Shown piece after piece: positions 17,387-26,179 of a stretch of DNA of 64,000 nt. This DNA is from Terriglobia bacterium (GTDB taxonomy: Bacteria; Acidobacteriota; Terriglobia; Bryobacterales; Bryobacteraceae): contig JAIQFN010000009.1 of NCBI GenBank assembly GCA_020073265.1, positions 62,001 through 126,000 on the forward strand, written 5' to 3'. Within the stretch, counting starts at the first letter, position 1. Each line of letters starts with the position of its first letter. A program made the translations under genes and the position numbers. Under the pieces are notes generated by a model. It saw only the letters and a program-made list of their open reading frames with translations. It ran no database searches and was not told the origin of the DNA.

Positions 17387-19048
17387 ATGGAACCGCAGCT
17401 CACCTCAGCCGCAAAACGCCGCCCACTGGACCTCGAAGACTACGTCGACATCGCCCGGCGCCACAAAGCCTGGATCCTCGGCCCGATTTTCGCGGCCCTG
17501 GTCGCCTCCGTCGTGCTGGCGTTCCTTTGGCCTGACACCTACGTCTCGGTCGCCACCATTCGCGTTGTCCCGCCGCAGGTGCCCGAGAACTTCGTCCCCG
17601 CCAACGTGAACCTCGATCTCCAGGGCCGCGTCAACTCGCTGGCCCAACTCATCCTGAACCGAGCCACGCTGGCCAACATCATCAACACGCACGGTCTTTA
17701 CAAGAAGCAGCTTGCGCGGCGCCCCCTGGACGACCTGGTCGAACAGATGCGACTGCGCGACCTCAAGGTGGTCCCGGTCGAGCAGAGTCTCAACCAGATT
17801 CAAAGCCAGCAGCGGCAGTATCCGGCTTTCGAGATCCGCTTCGCCTACAGCGATCGCTTCGTCGCTCAAAAAGTCACCACCGACCTGGTGGCGCGATTTC
17901 TGGAAGAGAACATCCGCGAAGGTTCCCAGCGCACCGTCTCCACCACCCAGTTCCTGCGCGATCAGTGGGAGCAGTCCAAGAAAAAGCTGGACGCCCTGGA
18001 ACAGCGCATCAGCGAGTTTCGCACCCACAACATGGGCCGCCTGCCCGAAGAGCAGCAGAACAACGTCCAGCAGTTGACCGCGCTCGAAAGCCAGAGACTC
18101 AACCTCAATATGTCGATGAACCGCGTCAACCAGGAAAGGCTGCTGAACGAAAACCAACTGCGCATCTACCGCGAGCAGCTCGCGTCGCTGAAGGATCCCA
18201 GCGCGCAGCAGGCCGTGGTCCAGCAAAACAACGACCGCCTGGCCGAAAAAGACCGCGAGATCGCGCAGTATGAAGACTCGCTCGAGGCCGCGCGCCAGCG
18301 CTACAAGGAAACGCATCCCGACGTCCAGCGCCTGGTGAGCCTGCTGGCCGCCGCCAGAAAACAGCGCCAGGAAATCGTCAGCCAGGAGGAAGCCCGGAAG
18401 CCGGATCCGCCGCCGCAGCGCGCCGCCAGCCCCCAGTTCATCCGCGAACAGCGCGAGCTCGCCGCGTTGGTCGAACGAACGCAAGGCCTGATCCAGGCCA
18501 AGGACCTGGAGATGGACGACTACCGCAAGCAGGCCGTCCAACTGGACGCCAGCACCCGAAAATATCAGGCGCGCCTGGAAAGCGTGCCGCTGGGCATCAA
18601 GGAATACGACGAGCTGATCCGCGATCGCGACCTGGCCAAGAAGGACTACGAAGATCTGGATCGCCGCCTGAACACCTCCGCCATGGCCACCGCGCTCGAA
18701 AACCGACAGGCCGGCGAGCGGCTGGAGCAGCTCGATCCGCCTTCGCTGCCGCAGACCCCTGCCGAGCCCAGGCGTCCGCTCATCATCGGCCTCGGAACCA
18801 GCCTGGGCCTGGTGATCGGATTGTGCCTGGCCGGAACGCGCGAGCTCCAGGACAGCGCCTTGAAAAATCTCAAGGACATCCGCGCTTACACGCAGCTTCC
18901 CATTCTCGCCGCCGTTCCGCTGCTCGAAAACGACCTGGTGGTGCGCCGCCGCAGGCGCCTGGCCTGGATGGCGTGGTCGGCGGCTTCCATCGCGGGCGCC
19001 TTCATCATGTCCGGATCGGTGGTTTACTACTATGCAACAAGATTGTGA
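17387..19048 (+). CDS. Wzz/GNVR-type polysaccharide chain-length determinant
   Basis: 553-aa inner-membrane co-polymerase. N-terminal membrane segment AWILGPIFAALVASVVLAFLW (about 25-45) after the Wzz opening LEDYVDIARRHK; a long periplasmic coiled coil (about 170-400, many Q/E/R heptads such as DQWEQSKKKLDALEQRISEF); a GNVR-like stretch ending ELIRDRDLAKKDYEDLDRRL; then two hydrophobic segments (PLIIGLGTSLGLVIGLCL and AWMAWSAASIAGAFIMSG). The kinase domain is not fused but encoded separately just downstream. It sets polymer length together with that kinase. Confidence 0.9.
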   Translation: MEPQLTSAAKRRPLDLEDYVDIARRHKAWILGPIFAALVASVVLAFLWPDTYVSVATIRVVPPQVPENFVPANVNLDLQGRVNSLAQLILNRATLANIINTHGLYKKQLARRPLDDLVEQMRLRDLKVVPVEQSLNQIQSQQRQYPAFEIRFAYSDRFVAQKVTTDLVARFLEENIREGSQRTVSTTQFLRDQWEQSKKKLDALEQRISEFRTHNMGRLPEEQQNNVQQLTALESQRLNLNMSMNRVNQERLLNENQLRIYREQLASLKDPSAQQAVVQQNNDRLAEKDREIAQYEDSLEAARQRYKETHPDVQRLVSLLAAARKQRQEIVSQEEARKPDPPPQRAASPQFIREQRELAALVERTQGLIQAKDLEMDDYRKQAVQLDASTRKYQARLESVPLGIKEYDELIRDRDLAKKDYEDLDRRLNTSAMATALENRQAGERLEQLDPPSLPQTPAEPRRPLIIGLGTSLGLVIGLCLAGTRELQDSALKNLKDIRAYTQLPILAAVPLLENDLVVRRRRRLAWMAWSAASIAGAFIMSGSVVYYYATRL

Positions 19049-19059
19049 GGACTCTCACC

Positions 19060-19866
19060 ATGAGCCGCGTTCATGACGCACTTCGCCGCGCCGGATTGAC
19101 CGGCACGGTGGCCGCCGGCGCCGCTGCCATGCCTGCCGCCGACTATCTGTCGCCCGAGCTGCTCCAGCGCGTCCAGACCGTCCCCTGGCAACTCTCGCCC
19201 GACGCGCTCATCCTCGATCCGCTGCAGCCGCGTGACGCTCCCATCGAGGAATTCCGGGCCCTCCGCACGCGCCTCAACCATATGCAGAGCCGCCAGCCGA
19301 TCCACACGCTCGTGCTGACCAGCGCCTCCCCGGCCGAAGGCAAATCGTTTTCCGCCACCAACCTCGCTCTCGCCCAGGCACAGCTGGCCGGCAACCGGAC
19401 CCTGCTCTGCGATTTCGACCTTCGCCGCCCCGTCCTCCACAAGCTGTTCCAGATGGATCGCAGCCCCGGCCTGACCGACTACTTGCAAGGCACAGTGGAG
19501 CTCGAACAGGCCATGCGGAGAATCGGCGACACCGACCTATATGTCATGCCGGCCGGCGAAGCGGTGTCCAACCCGCTCGAGCTCTTGAATCTCGCCGAAG
19601 TCAAACAAATGCTCGATCGGCTGCCCGCCATCTTCAACTGGATTATCCTGGACAGTCCGCCGTTGCTGTTCGCCGCCGACGGGAACCTTCTGGCCACGCT
19701 CTGTCACGGCGCGATTCTGGTGGTCCGCATCGGCGCCACCACCAGCGACTCGATCGCGCGCGCCATGCAGTCGCTGTGCGAAAACAACGTCATCGGAGTC
19801 ATAGTGAACGGCGCCCGTCGCGGCGAACTCTACAGCAAGTACACCTATTACCATTCCTACGAATAA
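19060..19866 (+). CDS. BY-kinase (CpsD/CapB-type tyrosine autokinase)
   Basis: 268 aa from ATG 19060. It has the three BY-kinase motifs: Walker A SASPAEGKS (Lys95), Walker A' LLCDFDLRRP (about 115-124), and Walker B WIILDSPPLLF. The C-terminus ends in a tyrosine cluster (ELYSKYTYYHSYE), the usual autophosphorylation tail controlling polymer assembly. The opening MSRVHDALRRA resembles the helix that docks to the Wzz partner. Stand-alone kinase plus separate membrane activator is the arrangement common in Firmicutes and also seen in Acidobacteria. It is 11 bases after the Wzz-like gene. No glycosyltransferase or flippase gene follows. Confidence 0.9.
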   Translation: MSRVHDALRRAGLTGTVAAGAAAMPAADYLSPELLQRVQTVPWQLSPDALILDPLQPRDAPIEEFRALRTRLNHMQSRQPIHTLVLTSASPAEGKSFSATNLALAQAQLAGNRTLLCDFDLRRPVLHKLFQMDRSPGLTDYLQGTVELEQAMRRIGDTDLYVMPAGEAVSNPLELLNLAEVKQMLDRLPAIFNWIILDSPPLLFAADGNLLATLCHGAILVVRIGATTSDSIARAMQSLCENNVIGVIVNGARRGELYSKYTYYHSYE

Positions 19867-19873
19867 CCGTGGC

Positions 19874-19911
19874 GCACGCACTCCTGCGTGCCGCATTCGC
19901 ACTCCTGCGAA
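19874..19911 (+). repeat. Twin hairpins with identical CTCC loops
   Basis: Two adjacent perfect hairpins: GCACGCA-CTCC-TGCGTGC (19874-19891) and TTCGCA-CTCC-TGCGAA (19896-19911). They sit 8 bases after the BY-kinase stop. No T-run follows, so they may act as a transcript-end or stabilising structure, or be a small dispersed repeat. Confidence 0.45.
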
Positions 19912-20107
19912 CGCCAGGGGAGGATTGATCCTTCCTCCCTCGCTACAACCGTGCAAACCCGGCCCACTGTGGCTAATTGCGCACATTTCGAACCGCGGCC
20001 CATTTCAGCTAGAATAAGAGCTTCGTCCTCGGCTTGCCGTGAAACCGGCCCTGCAACAAGGACGTCTGACAACGTTAGGCGCGGAGTGGAAAGGAACCCT
20101 TCTTGAA

Positions 20108-23071
20108 ATGATGTTTCACAGGCCTGGCCGCCTGCGAGCTGTTATTCTCTGCGCCGCCATCCTTTCCACTGTTGTTTCCGTTCCGGCGGCGGCTCAACCG
20201 CCCGCCCAGCGGCCACAACAGACACCGCCGGCACAGCAGCAGCCCGCTCCGCAGCGTCCACCGAGTCCGTTCGAGACCGTTCCCGTGGCGCCCGCCGAGC
20301 CTCCCAAGCCCGCGCCGCAGGCCGCGCCACAGCCCGCGCGACCCGAGACCCCCTCCGCGGCTCAGCCCGGCCAGCCGCCCCAGAACATCATCGAGTCCGT
20401 CGGATTTCGCGGCGCCCGCCGCGTCCGCCAGGATACGCTGCAAGCCCAAATCACCACGAAAAAGGGCGACAACTATGATGAAGACGTTCTGCACCGCGAC
20501 TTTGTCGCGCTCTGGAATACCCAACGCTTCGACGATATCCGCATCGAACGCGAAGCCGGCCAGCAGGGCTGGATCATCACCTTCATCGTGGTCGAGCGGC
20601 CGGTCATCCGTTCCATCAACTATGCCGGCAACAAATCCATGACCGTCTCCGATATTCTGGACCGGTTCAAAGAGCGCCGAGTCGGCCTGGTGGTCGAGTC
20701 CCAATACGATCCCAACAAAATCCAGCGCGCGCGCAACGTGCTGCTCGACATGCTGGCCGAGCGCGGCCGCCAGTACGCCAAGGTGGACCCCCAGGTGCGG
20801 CGCGTTCCGCCTTCGTCGCTCGAAGTCACCTTCAAGATCGACGAGGGTCCCAAGGTCAAGGTGGGCCACATCGACATCGAGGGAAATAACGTTTTCAGCG
20901 ATCCCGCGGTCATTCGCGCCATGAAGAATTCCCACCCCATCGGCCTCCCCCACTCCATCTTGTTCGAAAACCTCTTCGCCAAGACCTACGATTCCACCAA
21001 GCTCGAGGAGGATAAGAGCCGCGTCCAGGTGTTCTACCAGGAGCACGGATACTTCACCGCGCACGTCACCGAGTCCAGCGTCACCATGCGCAAGTCCGGC
21101 GGCACCGGCTTCCACATTCCTCTGATCCACCCCAATAAAATCGGCACAGCCGCCGACATCGTGTTCAACATCGAGGAAGGCCGCAAGTACCACCTGAATA
21201 ACATCACCTTCAGCGGCGTCAAGTTTTTCCGCACGCCCGAAGCCCTCATGACCCCGCTGTTCGGCATGTCCAAAGGCGAGGTGTTCTCCACCACCAAGCT
21301 GCGCAAAGGCATCGAGAACATGCGCAAGCTGTACGGCGACTTCGGCTACATCGACTTCGTGGTGGAGCCGTCCTTCGAACCCATTCCCAACACCGATCAA
21401 ATCGACCTGTCCCTCTCCGTCGACGAGGGCAGCCAGTTCTTCGTCCGCCGCATCGATTTCTCCGGCAACACCACCACGCGCGACAAGGTGATCCGCCGCG
21501 AGCTGGTCCTGGACGAAGGCCAGATCTTCAACAACCGCATGTGGGAGATGAGCATTCTGCGCCTCAATCAGCTCGGGTATTTCGAGCCGCTGAAGGCCGA
21601 AGAGGCCGCCGACATCAAGCGCGACACCAAGACCAACACCGTGGACATCACGCTGAAAGTCAAGGAACGCGGCAAGAATTCCATCCAGTTGAACGGCGGC
21701 GTCTCCGGAATCGCCGGCAGTTTTCTCGGCTTCTCATACTCCACCAACAACTTTCTCGGTCTGGGCGAAACGCTCAGCCTCAGCTCGCAGCTCGGCACCC
21801 GCATTCGCCAGATCCAGTTCGGTTTCACCGAGCCGTACCTGTTCGACAAGCCCATCCAGACGGGCTTCACTCTGTACACCACGCGCTTCAACTACGATCA
21901 GGCGCGCGAAGCCTCCATTCTCTCCGGGAACAACCTCATCCCGCTGTTCAACCAACTGGGTTCCAACAACCTGCTGAACTACATCTCCAACGGCTACGGC
22001 GGAACTGTGTTCGCGTCCTATCCGCTCCGGCGCGGCTTCGCCCGCCTGGGCCTGACTTACGGTTTCGATATTTCCAACATCCGCACGCTCACCGACGCGG
22101 CCTCCACTTATTTCAACTTCATCGATTTTCAGGGCGTCGGCGGCCCCAACCAGCTCAACGGCATCCGCACCAGCAAGATCACTCCCTCTTATACCTACAA
22201 CAGCGTGAATCATCCCATCACGCCCACTGCCGGAAAGTCCCTGTTCATCTCCGCCTCGTTCGCGGGCAGCGTGCTGGGCGGCAACGTCAACACCTTGGAA
22301 CCTACCATCGACGCCAAGTACTTCCGCAGCGGACTAAAAAAAGGCCACGTGATCGGCATGCACCTGCTGGGACGTTTTCTCACCGGCTACGGCGGCAAGG
22401 TCGCGCCTCCCTTCTCGCGCTATTACACCGGCGGCGAAAACGACATCCGCGGTTTCGAAATCTGGGGCATCAGCCCTATCGTCTTCCTGCCCACCACCGC
22501 TCAGGTCAACGTGTTCAACGCCGACGGCAGCGCGCGCACGCAGCAGCAGATCGTCAATGGCGTGCGAACCAGCGTCCCAGTCACCCAGACCATTCCTTCC
22601 TATCAGCTCTCATTCCCGGGCGGCGATACCAACATCGTCACCAACTTCGAGTACCGTATCCCGATCGTCGGCCCGGTGGTGCTGGCCATCTTCTTCGATG
22701 CCGGAATCGATAAGCTCGCGCTGCCCAACCAGCTCAAGTTGAACCCCGGCCGCATCGACCAGTTGAATGGCCAGTTTCCGCAAGCCGGCTTCAATGGCCG
22801 GGCCTATATCGCCCCGGGCACGCAAAAGGCTCGCGCCTCCACCGGACTCGAGCTGCAAGTCCTGATGCCGGTGGTGAACGCGCCCTTCCGCCTGTATTGG
22901 GCTTACAATCCCAGCGTCTTTCGAGGTTATCTGCAGCCGCCCATCGCAGTCGACCGCTCCGATTTTCCCAACCAGGTCACCTACCAGAACGCCCTCGTTT
23001 CGGTGGGACAAGCGGTTCCGTTCTTCGAGCAGCGCTCCACCTTCCGCTTCTCCATCGGCCGGACTTTCTGA
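20108..23071 (+). CDS. bamA: Outer membrane assembly factor BamA (Omp85 family)
   Basis: 987 aa from ATG 20108 (AAAGGAA upstream), a start that gives a good signal peptide cut near PAAAQ. Next is a Pro/Gln/Ala-rich linker (about 35-105), unusual for BamA, then five POTRA domains (about 110-540; e.g. IIESVGFRGARRVRQDTL, VGHIDIEGNNVFSDPAVI, VRRIDFSGNTTTRDKVI), and a 16-strand barrel. The conserved lid motif appears as GGENDIRGFEIWG, and the last residue is Phe (RFSIGRTF), as for outer membrane proteins. It inserts beta-barrel proteins into the outer membrane. Followed after 55 bp by the Skp-like chaperone gene, the classical bamA-skp order. Confidence 0.95.
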   Translation: MMFHRPGRLRAVILCAAILSTVVSVPAAAQPPAQRPQQTPPAQQQPAPQRPPSPFETVPVAPAEPPKPAPQAAPQPARPETPSAAQPGQPPQNIIESVGFRGARRVRQDTLQAQITTKKGDNYDEDVLHRDFVALWNTQRFDDIRIEREAGQQGWIITFIVVERPVIRSINYAGNKSMTVSDILDRFKERRVGLVVESQYDPNKIQRARNVLLDMLAERGRQYAKVDPQVRRVPPSSLEVTFKIDEGPKVKVGHIDIEGNNVFSDPAVIRAMKNSHPIGLPHSILFENLFAKTYDSTKLEEDKSRVQVFYQEHGYFTAHVTESSVTMRKSGGTGFHIPLIHPNKIGTAADIVFNIEEGRKYHLNNITFSGVKFFRTPEALMTPLFGMSKGEVFSTTKLRKGIENMRKLYGDFGYIDFVVEPSFEPIPNTDQIDLSLSVDEGSQFFVRRIDFSGNTTTRDKVIRRELVLDEGQIFNNRMWEMSILRLNQLGYFEPLKAEEAADIKRDTKTNTVDITLKVKERGKNSIQLNGGVSGIAGSFLGFSYSTNNFLGLGETLSLSSQLGTRIRQIQFGFTEPYLFDKPIQTGFTLYTTRFNYDQAREASILSGNNLIPLFNQLGSNNLLNYISNGYGGTVFASYPLRRGFARLGLTYGFDISNIRTLTDAASTYFNFIDFQGVGGPNQLNGIRTSKITPSYTYNSVNHPITPTAGKSLFISASFAGSVLGGNVNTLEPTIDAKYFRSGLKKGHVIGMHLLGRFLTGYGGKVAPPFSRYYTGGENDIRGFEIWGISPIVFLPTTAQVNVFNADGSARTQQQIVNGVRTSVPVTQTIPSYQLSFPGGDTNIVTNFEYRIPIVGPVVLAIFFDAGIDKLALPNQLKLNPGRIDQLNGQFPQAGFNGRAYIAPGTQKARASTGLELQVLMPVVNAPFRLYWAYNPSVFRGYLQPPIAVDRSDFPNQVTYQNALVSVGQAVPFFEQRSTFRFSIGRTF

Positions 23072-23126
23072 CAACCATCGCCAGCTTCGATACAATAAAA
23101 TGATTCCAAAGGTTAGGAGTTTCACC

Positions 23127-23753
23127 GTGAACATCAAGGGTCTATTGATCCCGGCGCTGGTTTTGGCCTCGACGCTGGGACTCCAGGCGCAGTCCGGCAA
23201 GATTGCCGTCATCTACCTGCAGGGCGCCATCGTCAACACCAAGGACGGACAAAAGGCCGCTGCCGACCTGGACGCCAAAACCGCGCCCAAGAAGAAAGAG
23301 ATCGAGCAGAAGCAGAACGAAATCAACTCGCTGCAGGACGAGCTCAACAAGGGACAGAACACCCTCAACGAAACCCGTAAGAACGAGATCTACAAGAACA
23401 TCGAGTACAAGAAAAAGACGCTGCAGCGCGACATCGAGGACGCCCAGGCCGAGCTCGATCAGGATCAGCAGAAGATCCTGCAGCAGCTCGGCGGCAAGAT
23501 CCAGGCGGTCATCGAGAAATACGCCCGCGATCACGGCTTCATCATGGTGCTCGACGTCAGCTCGCCCCAGAGTCCGGTGTTCTATGCCTCTCCCAGCATC
23601 GACATCACCAAGGAGATCATCGAGCTGTACGATCAGAGTTCGGCCACGCTGAGCGCGCCTGCCCCCGCCCCCAAGCCTGCTGCGCCGCCGGCCACTTCGC
23701 CTGCCGCCAGGCCTCCTGCCCCGGCCAGGCCCGCCACGCCGCCGAACAAGTAA
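23127..23753 (+). CDS. OmpH/Skp-family periplasmic chaperone
   Basis: 208 aa. GTG 23127 is preferred to ATG 23100 because TAGGAG lies 7 bases before it, and because it starts directly at the signal peptide NIKGLLIPALVLASTLGLQAQ. Skp fold: strand KIAVIYLQGAIVNTKDGQ, then a long coiled coil (about 45-125, KKKEIEQKQNEINSLQDEL...), then IQAVIEKYARDHGFIMVLD. It ends in an Ala/Pro-rich tail not present in E. coli Skp. Holds unfolded outer-membrane proteins on the way to BamA, encoded just upstream. Confidence 0.9.
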   Translation: MNIKGLLIPALVLASTLGLQAQSGKIAVIYLQGAIVNTKDGQKAAADLDAKTAPKKKEIEQKQNEINSLQDELNKGQNTLNETRKNEIYKNIEYKKKTLQRDIEDAQAELDQDQQKILQQLGGKIQAVIEKYARDHGFIMVLDVSSPQSPVFYASPSIDITKEIIELYDQSSATLSAPAPAPKPAAPPATSPAARPPAPARPATPPNK

Positions 23754-23786
23754 GCGCGGCACAACCCGCGGACCGGAATCCGCAAC

Positions 23787-24500
23787 GTGAATTCGGCCAC
23801 CAAAGTCGAGCTCGCCAGCCAACGCAAACTGCGCGACCGCAACAAGCCCACTTACCGGCTGGCGCACTGGCCCATCTGGATTTTCGTTTTCTTCATCGCA
23901 CCCGGCCCCTCCACGTTCGACCTGTTCGAGCGCGGCTTCGATCAGCGCAAGCTCGCGTGGCTCGCGCTCGTGATGCTGGCTACCGGTATCGCCGGCTTGC
24001 GTGGCCGTCTGCCCGGCGTCGAGCCGCGGCCCTACATCATCCGCTTCGTCGAAGACAAGCCCAATCCGCTCTACCGCCGCATCTGCTACACCTTCGCCTG
24101 GAGCATCGTCATCGCCTTTGCGATTCTCAATTTTCTCGGCCTGGCCTTCGCCGCCTCCACCGGCCTGTGGCGCCTCAAGCAGATTTATGAGTTCGGTTAT
24201 TTCCCCATCGCCATCGCTATCTGGCTGCTGGGCGCGGGCGGAATTCTGCCTCGCGTGCGAGCCTCCACCAAGGGCGAAGGACACGAGCGCCGCTATTTCT
24301 ATGGAGCCGTGTGGGCCTCCTGCATCGCGCAACCCGTGCTGGGAATTCTGTGGAAGACCCTGCCTCACTCCCGCTCGGCCGACGCGCTGAAGCTGGCCGT
24401 CTTCACCGCGATTTTCGTCACGATCGGCCTCCTGGCTTACCGCGGAATCCTGCCCCGTACCCGCCCCATCGTCCCCGGCGAGCTGGCGATTTCGGACTAG
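23787..24500 (+). CDS. Integral membrane protein of unknown function
   Basis: 237 aa from GTG 23787. Six hydrophobic stretches are visible: WPIWIFVFFIAPGP, LAWLALVMLATGIAGL, FAWSIVIAFAILNFLGLAF, FGYFPIAIAIWLLGAGGIL, WASCIAQPVLGILW and LAVFTAIFVTIGLLAY. Charged loops carry PRPYIIRFVEDKPNPLYRR and ASTKGEGHERRYF. I do not recognise a family motif. It follows the skp gene by 33 bases on the same strand, so may be co-transcribed with bamA-skp. Confidence 0.7.
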   Translation: MNSATKVELASQRKLRDRNKPTYRLAHWPIWIFVFFIAPGPSTFDLFERGFDQRKLAWLALVMLATGIAGLRGRLPGVEPRPYIIRFVEDKPNPLYRRICYTFAWSIVIAFAILNFLGLAFAASTGLWRLKQIYEFGYFPIAIAIWLLGAGGILPRVRASTKGEGHERRYFYGAVWASCIAQPVLGILWKTLPHSRSADALKLAVFTAIFVTIGLLAYRGILPRTRPIVPGELAISD

Positions 24501-24549
24501 TCCCACCCAACACTTTCGCGCCCGGTTGCGTCATTATAGTTTGGTGGCC

Positions 24550-25206
24550 ATGCGCCCAATCAGGCTAGCTCTGTGTTTTCTGGCGGTTGCGTTCTCAGCC
24601 CTGGCCGGCGAGTACGTCGTTCTCTCCAACGGCTTCCGGATTCATGCCTCTGGCCACACCGTCGATGGCGCCGTGATCCGGATTCAAACGCCCGAGGGCG
24701 CGATCGAGATTCCTGCCCGCTCCGTGGCGGCCTTCGAGCAGGAAGACTACGTGCCTCCGCCCGCCGCTGCGCCGAATCCGTCCAAAGCAGCGCCGCAACC
24801 TGAGCCCACCCTTGATCCGCATGAGTTGATCACCCGCGCCGCTCTCCAGGCCGGACTGCCGCCCGAGATCGTCCACAGCGTTGCCCGCGCCGAATCCGGT
24901 TACCATCCCGACGCCGTTTCCCCGAAAGGCGCCATCGGCCTGATGCAGCTCATGCCCTCCACCGCCGCCGGACTGAACGCGAATCCGTACGATCCGGCCG
25001 AGAACGCCGAAGCAGGCGCGCGCTACCTGCGCGACCTGCTGCTGAAGTACGAAAGCGACCCCCACCAGGTTTCCAAAGCCATCGCCGCCTACAACGCCGG
25101 ACCCGCCGCCGTCGACAAATACAATGGCATCCCGCCCTACCGCGAAACCATCGACTACGTCCGCCGCGTCCTGGCCGACTACGCCAAACAACTCTCCACC
25201 AAATAG
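24550..25206 (+). CDS. Lytic transglycosylase (SLT domain)
   Basis: 218 aa from ATG 24550, which begins the signal peptide RPIRLALCFLAVAFSALAG; TATAGT sits at 24535-24540. An N-terminal small beta domain (EYVVLSNGFRIHASG... IEIPARSVAAFE) of the kind seen before SLT domains in Acidobacteria is joined by a Pro/Ala linker (68-88) to the catalytic domain: VARAESGYHPDAVSPKGA with catalytic Glu115, GLMQLMPSTA, and AAYNAGPAAVDKYNGIPPY. It cleaves peptidoglycan glycan strands with 1,6-anhydro product in the periplasm. The next gene starts 10 bases downstream. Confidence 0.92.
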   Translation: MRPIRLALCFLAVAFSALAGEYVVLSNGFRIHASGHTVDGAVIRIQTPEGAIEIPARSVAAFEQEDYVPPPAAAPNPSKAAPQPEPTLDPHELITRAALQAGLPPEIVHSVARAESGYHPDAVSPKGAIGLMQLMPSTAAGLNANPYDPAENAEAGARYLRDLLLKYESDPHQVSKAIAAYNAGPAAVDKYNGIPPYRETIDYVRRVLADYAKQLSTK

Positions 25207-25215
25207 CATCGTTTC

Positions 25216-26157
25216 GTGGCGCACGCAATTCACCCCAGCGACGGCTACATCACCATGCCGGACGGCGTCCGCCTGTTCTACCGAAAAACCGGCAGCGGCC
25301 CCCAAGTCCTCCTCCCCAACGGCTTTCATCTCTTCGACGACTTCCAACGTTTCGCCGCCCGCCGCACGCTCATCTTCTACGACGTCCGCAATCGCGGCCA
25401 GTCCGACTCCGTCACTGACCCCTCCAAACTCGCCAACGGCATCCTTCAAGACGCCGACGATCTGGACGCGGTCCGCCGCCATTTCGAAATCACCCGCCTT
25501 GACGCGATCGCGCACTCCTATATTGGGGTGATGCTGGGCTTGTACGCGAAGAAATACCCGTCGCACCTGAGCCGCATGATCCTGCTCGGGCCCATGCAAC
25601 CCAACGCCGCCACACAATACCCCGCGCATTTGACCAACGCCGACTCGACGCTCGCCGAGGTGCTCTCCCGCCTCGCCGAACTGCAGAAACAGCGCTCTTC
25701 CCCGGACCAGGACCCTCGGGAGGCCTGTGAAAAATTCTGGTCCGCGCTGCGCCCCATCTACGTCGCCAACCCGGTCGACGCCGGCAAGATCAAGTGGAGC
25801 CGTTGCGACCTTCCTAACGAGCGCAACTTCATGAAGTATTGGATCGGAAGCATTCTGCCCTCGATCCAGCGCCTCCACTTCTCGCCCGCCGATCTCGCGA
25901 ACGCGAAAGCGCCCGTCCTGATCGTCCACGGAGTCAAGGACCGCAGCTCGCCTTACGGCGGTGGACGAGACTGGGCCTTGCTGTTCCCCAACGCACGCCT
26001 GCTGACCGTCGAAAACGCCGCGCACGCCCCCTGGATCGAAGCTCCCGATCTGGTCTTCAGCTCGATCCAGACCTTTCTCGACGGCCACTGGCCCGACGCC
26101 GCTCGGACGATAACCTCGCTAGACCCCAGGGATGAACCGGCCAGGATCAACGGTTGA
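25216..26157 (+). CDS. Alpha/beta hydrolase (prolyl-aminopeptidase/lactonase-like)
   Basis: 313 aa from GTG 25216. Hydrolase core: MPDGVRLFYRKTGSGPQVLLPNGFHLFDDF (oxyanion loop with NG in place of HG), FYDVRNRGQSD, nucleophile elbow AHSYIGV with Ser, VHGVKDRSSPYGGGRDW with the probable acid, and NAAHAPWIEAPD with His. No signal peptide. The elbow reads AHSYIG rather than GxSxG, a conservative variant. Substrate unknown. It is placed 10 bases after the transglycosylase gene, so it is probably on the same transcript. Confidence 0.8.
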   Translation: MAHAIHPSDGYITMPDGVRLFYRKTGSGPQVLLPNGFHLFDDFQRFAARRTLIFYDVRNRGQSDSVTDPSKLANGILQDADDLDAVRRHFEITRLDAIAHSYIGVMLGLYAKKYPSHLSRMILLGPMQPNAATQYPAHLTNADSTLAEVLSRLAELQKQRSSPDQDPREACEKFWSALRPIYVANPVDAGKIKWSRCDLPNERNFMKYWIGSILPSIQRLHFSPADLANAKAPVLIVHGVKDRSSPYGGGRDWALLFPNARLLTVENAAHAPWIEAPDLVFSSIQTFLDGHWPDAARTITSLDPRDEPARING

Positions 26158-26179
26158 CTGTGCTAGTTTGAAAACAGGA

